DNA from: JBGLNL01 sp964548045
Lineage (GTDB): Bacteria > Chloroflexota > Dehalococcoidia > SZUA-161 > SpSt-899
Reading direction: 5' to 3'
DNA: 14,250 nt
Assembly: GCA_964548045.1 (NCBI GenBank)
Contig: CAZJQZ010000056.1
Span: 1 to 14,250 of the forward strand
The position numbers were made by a program, and so were the translations under genes. The notes beneath the pieces were generated by a model. The model saw only the letters and a program-made list of their open reading frames with translations. It made no database searches and was not told where the DNA came from. Shown in pieces: positions 7,373 through 13,588 of this stretch (the stretch's first letter is position 1; every line of letters starts with the position of its first letter).

Positions 7373-8173
7373 ATGAAAATAGTAGGAGAACTGATAAACG
7401 CCAGTCGGCAGCCGATTAAAGAAGCCATCGAAGCGCAGGATGCCGAATACATCAAAAAGGTCGCTAAAGACCAGCAGGACGCTGGCGCCCATTATATTGA
7501 CGTCAATGCCGGTGTCTTCCCGGATAAGGAAACCGAATATCTCAAATGGCTGGTGACCAATGTGCAGGAAGTAGCGGACATTCCCTGCTCTATCGACAGT
7601 CCCAATTCTAAAGCCATCGAAGCTGCCCTGCCGCTCCATCAGAAAGGTATCCCTTTGATCAATTCCATCTCGCTGGAAGCCGAACGATACAATCACCTGT
7701 TACCGATCCTTTCCGGCAGCGACTATCCGATAGTTGCGCTTTGCATCAGCGATGAAGGGATGCCGAAGGGTGTTGATGAGATTATGGCAAATGCTGATAA
7801 GTTGATAAACGGGCTGACAGGCGTCAATGTGCCCATCGACCATATCTACATCGATCCGCTGGTGAAACCTATCTCAGTAGATGAATCCAACGGGCTGGAA
7901 GCCCTGGATGCTATCCAATTAATAATGAAGGAATACCCTGGCGTGCACACTGTTTGGGGGAATTCCAATCTCTCCTTTGGCCTGCCCAAACGATGGATGC
8001 TCAATCAGTTGCTGGCTGTGGCCGCAATCACCCGAGGGCTTGATGCCGCCATTTTGGACCCGATGGATAAGCGGCTTATGGCATTCATCATCGCCGCCGA
8101 AACCATCGCCGGCAAAGACGAGAGTTGCATGCAATTTCTGAAAGCTTACCGGAACAAGACGCTTAATGTGTGA
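7373..8173 (+). CDS. Methyltetrahydrofolate:corrinoid protein methyltransferase (AcsE/MtgA/MtvA-like)
   Basis: This pterin-binding TIM-barrel enzyme should move a methyl group between tetrahydrofolate and the corrinoid protein. The 266 residues align along their length with AcsE. AcsE residues Asp75, Asn96, Asp160 and Asn199 have counterparts Asp75 (SIDSPN), Asn97 (INSIS), Asp161 (YIDPL) and Asn199 (GNSNLSFGLP). The N-terminus, IVGELINAS, and DVNAGV (43-48) are typical of the family. GGAAGGAG about 7 bases before the ATG is the best Shine-Dalgarno in the run. It follows DUF1638 by 30 bases and closes the corrinoid cluster. The direction (methyl-THF forming, as in demethylation, or methyl-THF consuming, as in the Wood-Ljungdahl pathway) cannot be read from sequence. 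No CODH/ACS subunits are present, so AcsE is not assigned. Confidence 0.92.
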   Translation: MKIVGELINASRQPIKEAIEAQDAEYIKKVAKDQQDAGAHYIDVNAGVFPDKETEYLKWLVTNVQEVADIPCSIDSPNSKAIEAALPLHQKGIPLINSISLEAERYNHLLPILSGSDYPIVALCISDEGMPKGVDEIMANADKLINGLTGVNVPIDHIYIDPLVKPISVDESNGLEALDAIQLIMKEYPGVHTVWGNSNLSFGLPKRWMLNQLLAVAAITRGLDAAILDPMDKRLMAFIIAAETIAGKDESCMQFLKAYRNKTLNV

Positions 8174-8192
8174 ATAAACCACCTCACCCTAA

Positions 8193-8217
8193 CCCTCTCC
8201 CTTCGAGGGAGAGGGGG
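8193..8217. repeat. Dispersed palindromic repeat (CCCTCTCCC...GGGAGAGGG) between methyltransferase gene and rsmI
   Basis: Arms 8193-8202 and 8206-8215 form a perfect 10-bp hairpin with a 3-base loop, preceded by CACCCTAA (8186-8192 region). This sequence type is familiar as a REP-like element scattered in intergenic spacers of many bacterial genomes. No T tract follows on either strand, so it is not a classic terminator. Its right end, GAGAGGGGG, ends 8 bases before the rsmI ATG and probably doubles as the ribosome-binding site. Copy number cannot be judged here, because this is the only copy in the window. Confidence 0.7.
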
Positions 8218-8225
8218 AAAAATAG

Positions 8226-8906
8226 ATGCCAACACTCTATCTGGTAGCTACTCCCATCGGGAATCTTGAGGATATAACCCTGCGAGCCCTCCGTGTCCTG
8301 CGTGAGGTTTCGCTCATCGCAGCGGAGGATACCCGCAAAACCAGAAGACTACTCGTTGCCCATGAAATCCAGACGCCCACAACCAGTTACCACGAATACA
8401 ACAAGGAGTCCAAACTCCCGCAACTGCTGAAATCCTTTTCAGAAGGCGATGTTGCGCTGGTCTCCGATGCAGGGATGCCCGGGATCAACGATCCCGGCTA
8501 TGATCTGATACAAGCCGCAATTGAGAACGGCATTGAAATAGTCCCTATTCCCGGTCCGTCAGCCATCCCCACAGCACTGGCAGTTTCAGGGCTCACCGCC
8601 GAACAATTCGTTCATTTGGGATTTTTGCCGCGCAAGACTGGGCAAAGGAAGAAACTGCTGGAATCGGTGGCAGAACAGTCGCGCAGTATTGTAGCTTTTG
8701 AATCACCTCACCGCCTGCTTTCGGCGCTGAAAGATATTCAAGCGGTGCTGGGAGAGCGGAGACTCGTCATTTGCCGGGAGATGACCAAGCTTCACGAGGA
8801 AATCTGGCGGGGAACTGCCGGCGAAGCTATCGAGCACTTCGCTAAACCCAAAGGGGAATTCACGCTGGTCATCGAGGGGAAACAAAGGAAGAAATCAAAT
8901 TCCTGA
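8226..8906 (+). CDS. rsmI: 16S rRNA (cytidine-1402-2'-O)-methyltransferase
   Basis: RsmI methylates the ribose of C1402 in 16S rRNA, tuning decoding at the P site. It belongs to the tetrapyrrole-methylase fold. Clear motifs are LYLVATPIGNLEDIT (4-18), AAEDTRKTRRLL (32-43), VSDAGMPGINDPG (79-91), IPGPSA (108-113), LGFLPRK and FESPHRL. At 226 residues it is about 60 shorter than the E. coli protein and ends just after the catalytic fold, so the C-terminal accessory domain is missing. A tidy stop and basic tail suggest a naturally short form rather than a broken gene. The ATG is preceded by the G-rich end of a palindromic repeat. It may be cotranscribed with the upstream methyltransferase gene (52 bases), but the functions are unrelated. 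Confidence 0.96.
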   Translation: MPTLYLVATPIGNLEDITLRALRVLREVSLIAAEDTRKTRRLLVAHEIQTPTTSYHEYNKESKLPQLLKSFSEGDVALVSDAGMPGINDPGYDLIQAAIENGIEIVPIPGPSAIPTALAVSGLTAEQFVHLGFLPRKTGQRKKLLESVAEQSRSIVAFESPHRLLSALKDIQAVLGERRLVICREMTKLHEEIWRGTAGEAIEHFAKPKGEFTLVIEGKQRKKSNS

Positions 8907-9151
8907 ATCCTTCGATTTTCTCTGACTGGCCAGAAACAGCCCGCCAACCAGAAGATAAGGCCCCCCGGAAATCAGCATGGCAAACGCGTGATTATGTCCG
9001 GCAGCAAAAAAGGCGGGCCGAATCCGGCCGTGTCCTCCGCACATAGTGTTATGGCAAGCACAGCCTCCGCGCCGGAATTTACTCCCTGCCCCCACCTCTG
9101 GATTCTGATGCTCGCCAGTGTATTTACGACGTTCGCCAGAAAAAAGCCCAT
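8895..9151 (-). pseudogene. Small membrane-protein gene broken by a frameshift at a homopolymer
   Basis: One minus-strand frame starts at ATG 9149-9151 and reads MGFFLANVVNTLASI, then RIQRWGQGVNSGAEAVLAIT, then LCAEDTAGFGPP. It then runs into unlikely sequence and stops at 8972-8974. A second frame continues naturally from the same point: FFAAGHNHAFAMLISGGPYL, then LVGGLFLASQRKSKDSGI, stopping at 8895. The switch coincides with a run of six T (plus-strand A 9006-9011); one extra T would join both into a protein of about 85 residues with one or two hydrophobic segments and a basic tail. Its end overlaps the rsmI end by 12 bases, convergently. No family is recognised and no Shine-Dalgarno is evident. 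A sequencing error in the homopolymer is as likely as true decay. Confidence 0.45.
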
Positions 9152-9248
9152 TTTGTCTTTTCATTGTATCGGAAATACGTTATCATTGGGGGTGATTTCC
9201 TGCATTTCTGATGGCATGTCGAGGAAATGTCCTATAAGACCTTTGAGG

Positions 9249-9254
9249 TATACT
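9249..9254 (+). promoter_or_regulatory. Candidate -10 box for the TIR gene
   Basis: TATACT matches the sigma70 -10 consensus at five positions and would start a transcript near 9261, about 34 bases before the TIR-gene ATG. The sequence 17 bases upstream (ATGTCC) is a poor -35, so the promoter may be weak or need an activator. The wider spacer 9152-9294 has no other gene. Confidence 0.3.
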
Positions 9255-9294
9255 CGTGATTGAGATGACTGCTTGAGTAACAGGGAGGATTGAT

Positions 9295-10149
9295 ATGGAC
9301 GTATTCATAAGCTGGTCAGGAGAACGAAGCAAGCAAATGGCGGAAGTTCTGAATGGTTGGTTGCCATTAATGTTTCATGCCGTTCGACCTTGGATGTCAA
9401 GCGAGGCTATAGAAAAGGGGGCTCGTGGTGAAGATGAGATCAATAATGCACTTCGAGAATATGATTTCGGAATCAGTTGTCTTACATCAGACAATCTCGA
9501 TTCAAGATGGATTCTATACGAAGCAGGGGCGTTAGCAAAAAAAGATGCTTCCCGTTTGTGGACTTTGTTACTTGATCTTCGTTATTCTGATGTTGAAAAA
9601 CCACTTGAGCAGTTTCAGCACACCACGTGCGAAAAAGACGATTTCTTCAAGATGGTGAAGTCGATCAATGAGCAAATTAGATTAAAAAATGAATCTAATT
9701 TGACTGTTGAGAACCTTACGAAAATATATGAAATGATGTGGCCAGAACTTGAACCGGGTTTGAAAGTAGCGAAGGATATGGAACCTGAATCACCAAGGCA
9801 AGAAAGATCAGATCGTGATATTCTTGAGGAGATACTTGAATCAGTACGGCAGAAGAAAGCCCCAAGATTAATAATGCGAGAGGATATGAGAACTGAATTA
9901 GCCAATATGGAATTGGCAATTGCAGCATTGATGGCTGCACCTGACCAACCAATAAGAGACTTACAGAATGACCCAAGAGTGATTAGATTTGTAAATTCTG
10001 CTAAGGAGGCTACAAATGACATGTCAAATTCAGGGCTTATCATTGTTGATAAATCTGTTTTACCACTGTCAGAGTTCTTAAATGCGAGCCGTTCAAAACA
10101 TTACTACTGGGTTGAGTCAAATGGAAGAGTACACCAAGAACCATTCTAA
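9295..10149 (+). CDS. TIR-domain protein, possible NAD-consuming defence effector
   Basis: The 284 residues start with a TIR domain (about 1-140). First strand and BB-loop region read DVFISWSGERSK (2-13) and WMSSEAIEKGARGEDEI (33-49). SRWILYEAGALAK (70-82) holds the likely catalytic glutamate, Glu76, of TIR NAD hydrolases. A charged linker (about 160-190) leads to a C-terminal part with no recognised family, ending GRVHQEPF. There is no signal peptide or membrane helix. GGGAGG lies 6 bases before the ATG. Codon use is clearly more AT-rich than in the flanking genes, which suggests horizontal acquisition. No Thoeris ThsA, CBASS cyclase or Argonaute lies beside it, so if it acts in antiphage defence it does so alone or with distant partners. 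The TIR call is firm; NADase activity and a defence role are inferences from the family. Confidence 0.88.
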   Translation: MDVFISWSGERSKQMAEVLNGWLPLMFHAVRPWMSSEAIEKGARGEDEINNALREYDFGISCLTSDNLDSRWILYEAGALAKKDASRLWTLLLDLRYSDVEKPLEQFQHTTCEKDDFFKMVKSINEQIRLKNESNLTVENLTKIYEMMWPELEPGLKVAKDMEPESPRQERSDRDILEEILESVRQKKAPRLIMREDMRTELANMELAIAALMAAPDQPIRDLQNDPRVIRFVNSAKEATNDMSNSGLIIVDKSVLPLSEFLNASRSKHYYWVESNGRVHQEPF

Positions 10150-10186
10150 TAATCATTTGAATATTGAATCTAAGGTTAGTGAAGTT

Positions 10187-10201
10187 TGGGGCACAGCCCC
10201 A
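10187..10201. other. Short GC hairpin downstream of the TIR gene
   Basis: TGGGGC-ACA-GCCCCA forms a perfect 6-bp stem with a 3-base loop, 38 bases after the TIR-gene stop. It is not followed by T residues on either strand. It may stabilise or end the TIR-gene mRNA, but terminator function is not supported by the sequence alone. Confidence 0.3.
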
Positions 10202-10207
10202 CCGGAT

Positions 10208-10255
10208 AAAAAAGCGATTCAATAACCCCCGCGTTTCCCTCCCCAAGGGCTTATT
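10208..10255 (-). terminator. Weak terminator-like structure after the 48-aa ORF
   Basis: On the minus strand AATAA-G-CCC (10247-10255) can pair with GGG-G-TTATT (10221-10229) around one mismatch, and six T follow after a 7-base gap (plus-strand A 10208-10213). The stem is interrupted and the T tract displaced, so this is a weak prediction. Its position just past the stop codon of the small ORF fits the end of a short transcript. Confidence 0.25.
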
Positions 10256-10397
10256 TATGTGATGTAATACAGGGGCTTAAAATATGTGCATAATCGATGC
10301 TCATAAAAAGCCAGCAGGCCACAATCAACGAGCCGATGATGCGGGCAGTCCTGCCAAGTGTAAAATTCCAATTTATTCGTAAAATGCCATTTATCAT
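10251..10397 (-). CDS. Small membrane protein (48 aa) behind a consensus promoter
   Basis: A 48-codon minus-strand frame reads MINGILRINWNFTLG, then RTARIIGSLIVACWLFMSID, then YAHILSPCITSHK. The hydrophobic stretch IIGSLIVACWLFMSI is a good single transmembrane helix, preceded by Arg residues as expected for a cytoplasmic N-terminus. A perfect sigma70 promoter on the same strand (10443-10470) would start the transcript about 39 bases upstream of this ATG. A terminator-like structure follows. No Shine-Dalgarno is visible, which is the main objection. It may be an intact microprotein, or the first helix of a larger membrane protein whose rest was lost. It reads towards, and ends before, the TIR gene and is not part of the neighbouring VWA operon. 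No family is recognised. Confidence 0.4.
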   Translation of the reverse strand: MINGILRINWNFTLGRTARIIGSLIVACWLFMSIDYAHILSPCITSHK

Positions 10398-10442
10398 GAC
10401 AGATGCTTATTAACGTAAAACCAGCCAATCAATCTCTGGTTA

Positions 10443-10470
10443 ATTATAGATTGAAGGGGGATTTTGTCAA
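10443..10470 (-). promoter_or_regulatory. Perfect-consensus sigma70 promoter
   Basis: The minus strand carries TTGACA (10465-10470) and TATAAT (10443-10448) with a 16-base spacer. Both hexamers match the consensus exactly, the strongest promoter-like sequence in the window. The predicted start is near 10436. It sits just after the stop of the VWA gene (10481) and points into the spacer, so it serves whatever is made from 10436 to about 10208: the 48-codon ORF or a small RNA. Confidence 0.65.
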
Positions 10471-10480
10471 ACAAGGATAG

Positions 10481-11473
10481 TTAAGGCAATACTCGGGAGA
10501 TCGTATGCCGTAGGATTAAACTCAAGCAGAGCAACGCCAAAGCCGGAAGCAATACCCATCCAACCAATTCCTTATACCGAACGAATATCTGCACCTCAAC
10601 ATCGGATTTTTCCATTTGATTGATCTGGTCGTAAATATGGCGCAGGCCCTCAGCATCAGTGGCCCTGAAATACATCGCGCCTGTCTCATCGGCTATCTTC
10701 TGGAGACTTTCCTCATCAATTTCGCTATCAATCATCATTGTCTGCTTGCCAAAAAATGTATCAACCGGTATCGGCACCTGGCCTGGCTTACCCATCCCAA
10801 CAGTATATACCTTGATATCCAGCGCAACGGCGGTTTGCGCGGCGGTCAACGGGTCTATTTGACCGGCATTGTTGACACCATCAGTAAGAAGTATGACCAC
10901 CCGACTTTTAGCTTCACTTTTCGCAAGCATGGCCGCGCCCTGCGCCAGCCCCATCCCGATAGCAGTACCGTCATTTAAACCAAGATCGGGCGCCAGCGCA
11001 ATTTCGGAAAGCATGCGTTCCAATACTGCATAATCAAATGTTGGAGGACATTGACTGAAAGCTTCTCGGGCAAATACCACCAAGCCAATGCGGTCATAAC
11101 TCCGTTCATCCACAAAGCTGTCGATCACCTGCTTGGCAGCCTCCAGCCTGTTTTCAGGTTCAAAATCAAGCGCTGCCATGCTGCCGGATATGTCCAGTGC
11201 CAGCACAATATCCACCCCTTCACCGTGGATGATTTCCTTTTGGTGGCTGGATTGAGGTCGGGCGATCGCCAGTATCAGCAATATCAAAATCAGCAACTGC
11301 AGTGCTACAGGCAACCAACGCAACCTGATTTTCAATGACTTCGGCAAATCATGAACCAGCCGTAAATCGGAGTACTGAAGTGTAGAAGGACGATCACGTT
11401 TCCAGAGCCATACCGCGATGGCGGGAACGATCACCAGTATCAACAAAACCCAGGGATGTGCGAAGTCAAACAT
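10481..11473 (-). CDS. BatA-like von Willebrand factor A domain membrane protein
   Basis: This is a membrane-anchored VWA protein of the aerotolerance (Bat) type, normally working with a MoxR ATPase on envelope proteins. The 330 residues show two N-terminal transmembrane helices (about 7-24 and 53-72), a VWA domain (about 88-290) and a C-terminal helix (about 302-323). The metal-ion (MIDAS) motif is intact: DISGSM (94-99), Thr170 in NDGTAIG, and Asp198 in LLTDG. FEPENRLEAAK after the MIDAS is typical of BatA. It is the last gene of the moxR operon in the window, with 8 bases after the BatD-like gene. GGA-rich sequence inside the end of the upstream gene supplies a modest ribosome-binding site. 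BatA and BatB are hard to separate by eye, so no symbol is given. Confidence 0.9.
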   Translation of the reverse strand: MFDFAHPWVLLILVIVPAIAVWLWKRDRPSTLQYSDLRLVHDLPKSLKIRLRWLPVALQLLILILLILAIARPQSSHQKEIIHGEGVDIVLALDISGSMAALDFEPENRLEAAKQVIDSFVDERSYDRIGLVVFAREAFSQCPPTFDYAVLERMLSEIALAPDLGLNDGTAIGMGLAQGAAMLAKSEAKSRVVILLTDGVNNAGQIDPLTAAQTAVALDIKVYTVGMGKPGQVPIPVDTFFGKQTMMIDSEIDEESLQKIADETGAMYFRATDAEGLRHIYDQINQMEKSDVEVQIFVRYKELVGWVLLPALALLCLSLILRHTISRVLP

Positions 11474-11481
11474 ATCGTTAT

Positions 11482-12633
11482 CTATTCCATATCCTGCCGT
11501 GTGATTGGTTCCGGTATCTCATCACTAACAGTAGTGCGATCAGGTTTGGTAATATCTACCATCCGACGAGCATCACTCACAGCATTACCGGCATTGTCTA
11601 TTGTCGGATTAAACTTGGCGAACTTTACCAGATCGGCTTCCTCCAGCAACGAACGAAGGGAGGGCGCAATCTCATTTGACTGCGGTTCACTCAGTTTTTG
11701 AACCGATGTCATTATCTCTGTGGTGGTTTGTTCCATTGCCGGAATTTTGTAGATTCCTTCGAGGTATGTACGCATACAATCGGTCACCATTTCATAATGG
11801 CGTTTGAATTCACCCTTCCCCGGCAGATTAATCTCAACTACACGGTCCAATTCGTCGTAAGCGATCTCTTCAGGAAAACGATCATCCACAGGACCAATGA
11901 ACTCGGGTTTACTCACTTCACGGTTTCGCCAGCTTCGCCATAGCCACCATAAGGCAACTGCCAGAACAATAACAGCAACTATCCCACCCAGAATCCATGG
12001 CCATATTGCCGGTCCGGCCAAATCGAGCGATGCCTGTGGTTTTAAGTCACGCTTTTCCACATCGCCCTCAGTCAATATACTGCCTACAGTAATAGAGAGA
12101 GCAGTCACATGTTCTTCATGCATTTCATCATTCGAATCCCGATAATGGATCGCTGTTGGAGGCGTTTCGAGTTCGCCTGTGGACCAGGGAATGATAGTAG
12201 CTTCACGGATTACAGTAACGGTACCATCATCATTGGGAATTGGTTCCAGCAAAGCTTGCTCACGTACCTCAAAAGGTCCCCACTCAGATGGCAATTGCGG
12301 CACACTGACGTCTATTTCAGGCAAACTGATGACAACTAAACTCAACGTAATGGGATCGCCTATTGCCCATCCAGCTTCCGGTGTAGTATAGACTTCCCAC
12401 TCAATCGATACTGGCACCTGTGCTAGGGTGTAACCACCCGTAAAAACAAGCAGCGCAAATAAGCCTATTAAACCGGTAATCATATGGAATATGTCATTCC
12501 GGCCTCCGAGCCGGAATCCACCTCCACCTCTCCCCTCTGGATTCCCGCCTTCGCGGGAATGACATGCATAAGTAATAACAGCCACTTTTGGTTTCCGGAT
12601 TAACGATATAGCGCTAGTGATTTTCCTCTTCAT
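11482..12633 (-). CDS. BatD/DUF4381-like membrane protein with a repeat-derived insert
   Basis: This is the third protein of the MoxR-VWA operon. A hydrophobic, signal-like segment (about 51-71, MITGLIGLFALLVFTGGYTL) is followed by a beta-rich extracytoplasmic domain resembling BatD (about 74-200). A transmembrane helix (about 210-232, WPWILGGIVAVIVLAVALWW) and a helical cytoplasmic tail like DUF4381 (about 244-383) complete it. The ATG chosen here has GGAG 11 bases upstream and begins 4 bases after the DUF58 stop; the product is 383 residues. Residues 24-47 (CHSREGGNP...GRND) are translated from a palindromic repeat and are not native. A start at ATG 12481-12483 (333 residues, a clean signal peptide) is a real alternative, but its upstream region is the repeat and lacks a well-placed Shine-Dalgarno. 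A GTG at 12660 is a weaker choice. Confidence 0.75.
   Translation of the reverse strand: MKRKITSAISLIRKPKVAVITYACHSREGGNPEGRGGGGFRLGGRNDIFHMITGLIGLFALLVFTGGYTLAQVPVSIEWEVYTTPEAGWAIGDPITLSLVVISLPEIDVSVPQLPSEWGPFEVREQALLEPIPNDDGTVTVIREATIIPWSTGELETPPTAIHYRDSNDEMHEEHVTALSITVGSILTEGDVEKRDLKPQASLDLAGPAIWPWILGGIVAVIVLAVALWWLWRSWRNREVSKPEFIGPVDDRFPEEIAYDELDRVVEINLPGKGEFKRHYEMVTDCMRTYLEGIYKIPAMEQTTTEIMTSVQKLSEPQSNEIAPSLRSLLEEADLVKFAKFNPTIDNAGNAVSDARRMVDITKPDRTTVSDEIPEPITRQDME
12493..12563. repeat. SREGGNP-type palindromic repeat (71 bp) inside a gene
   Basis: The element is bounded by inverted ends GTCATTCC and GGAATGAC. It contains two hairpins: ATTCCGGC/GCCGGAAT (12496-12503 with 12510-12517) and ATTCCCGC/GCGGGAAT (12541-12548 with 12553-12560). 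This is the widespread repeat whose translation gives the familiar peptide CHSREGGNP. The dinucleotide AT flanks both sides, compatible with a 2-bp target duplication. It lies in the N-terminal coding region of the BatD-like gene and stays open in that frame. Confidence 0.85.
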
Positions 12634-12637
12634 GGTT

Positions 12638-13543
12638 TTATCGTCTCCAGCGATGAGCACGAGTCTTAAAGAAATTCAGGAGAGGCAAAACATAGTCTTC
12701 ACCGACCGTTACCGGAACATGATCTATCTGAGCTTTGGTGAAAACAGAGTCACGAGCAATACAACGGGTAAAGGCCTGTTGGGCAAATGCGTCGCGCCAG
12801 CTTCGGTTACCGCTATCAATCCATAATTTCGAGCCAGTCTCCGCATCTTGCAGCATAGTCAAACCTGCATTGGGCCATTTGGTCTCACGCGGGTCCGTGA
12901 TTGATACGGCAACAAGATCATGTCTGCGATTAGTAACCTGCATCATCCGTTCGTAAGCCTTTAATACTTCGTAGTTTCTGTAATCTGTCAGAAAATCGGA
13001 GATAAGAAATATTATGGCCCGTCGTTTTAAAGTGTGATTTAAGCGATCTAACGCCATAGTGATATCGGTATTGCTGCCGACAGGTTCAAAAGCCAGCAGA
13101 TCACGGATCATGCGCAAAACATGGCTTCGACCTTTTCTTGGTGGAATGTGAAGTTCAACCTGATCCGTAAACGCCAGCAATCCTACCTTGTCATTGTTGG
13201 TCACCGCGGAAAAAGCCATCACTGCCCCAAGCTCGGCAGCCAACGCACGTTTAAAGCGGTCAGTAGTGCCGAACAGACCTGAAGCACTGGCATCAAAGGC
13301 CAGCATGACCGTGAGTTCCCGTTCCTCGACATACCTTTTTACAAACGGCATTCCCATACGTGCGGTAACGTTCCAGTCAATTGACCGTATTTCGTCACCG
13401 GGCTGATATTCACGCACCTCGTCGAATTCCATACCGCGTCCTTTAAAAACAGCCTGATACTCCCCAGCGAAGTTATCGTTCACCAGGTGACGAGTGTGAA
13501 TTTCGATACGGCGAATGGTTTTTATCAGATCGGGTGATAGCAT
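12638..13543 (-). CDS. DUF58 domain protein of the MoxR operon
   Basis: The 301 residues carry the DUF58 signature GRGMEFDEVREYQPGDEIR (35-53), then IDWNVTARMGMPFVKRYVEE (55-74), and a VWA-like domain from about 76. Here FDASAS (83-88) keeps the DxSxS metal-binding pattern (Asp84, Ser86, Ser88). There are no transmembrane helices or signal peptide, so it should be cytoplasmic or peripheral to the membrane. DUF58 proteins are nearly always encoded beside MoxR AAA+ ATPases and are thought to link the ATPase to membrane VWA partners; the exact role is unknown. It lies 45 bases after moxR and 4 bases before the BatD-like gene. Only a weak AAAGG precedes the ATG, at a long spacing. Confidence 0.93.
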   Translation of the reverse strand: MLSPDLIKTIRRIEIHTRHLVNDNFAGEYQAVFKGRGMEFDEVREYQPGDEIRSIDWNVTARMGMPFVKRYVEERELTVMLAFDASASGLFGTTDRFKRALAAELGAVMAFSAVTNNDKVGLLAFTDQVELHIPPRKGRSHVLRMIRDLLAFEPVGSNTDITMALDRLNHTLKRRAIIFLISDFLTDYRNYEVLKAYERMMQVTNRRHDLVAVSITDPRETKWPNAGLTMLQDAETGSKLWIDSGNRSWRDAFAQQAFTRCIARDSVFTKAQIDHVPVTVGEDYVLPLLNFFKTRAHRWRR

Positions 13544-13588
13544 AAAAAGTACAAAACCTTTATTGATGTGTGCATCACAAATTGCGTA

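Noticed and set aside
8193..8217. Hairpin as a terminator for the methyltransferase gene
   Set aside because: No T tract follows on either strand; it fits a dispersed palindromic repeat better.
8988..9263. Plus-strand ORF of 91 codons before the TIR gene
   Set aside because: No ribosome-binding site, odd composition, and it overlaps a more convincing minus-strand coding remnant.
9295..10149. Thoeris or CBASS system
   Set aside because: Only the TIR gene is present. No ThsA, cyclase or other partner lies next to it, so a named system cannot be claimed.
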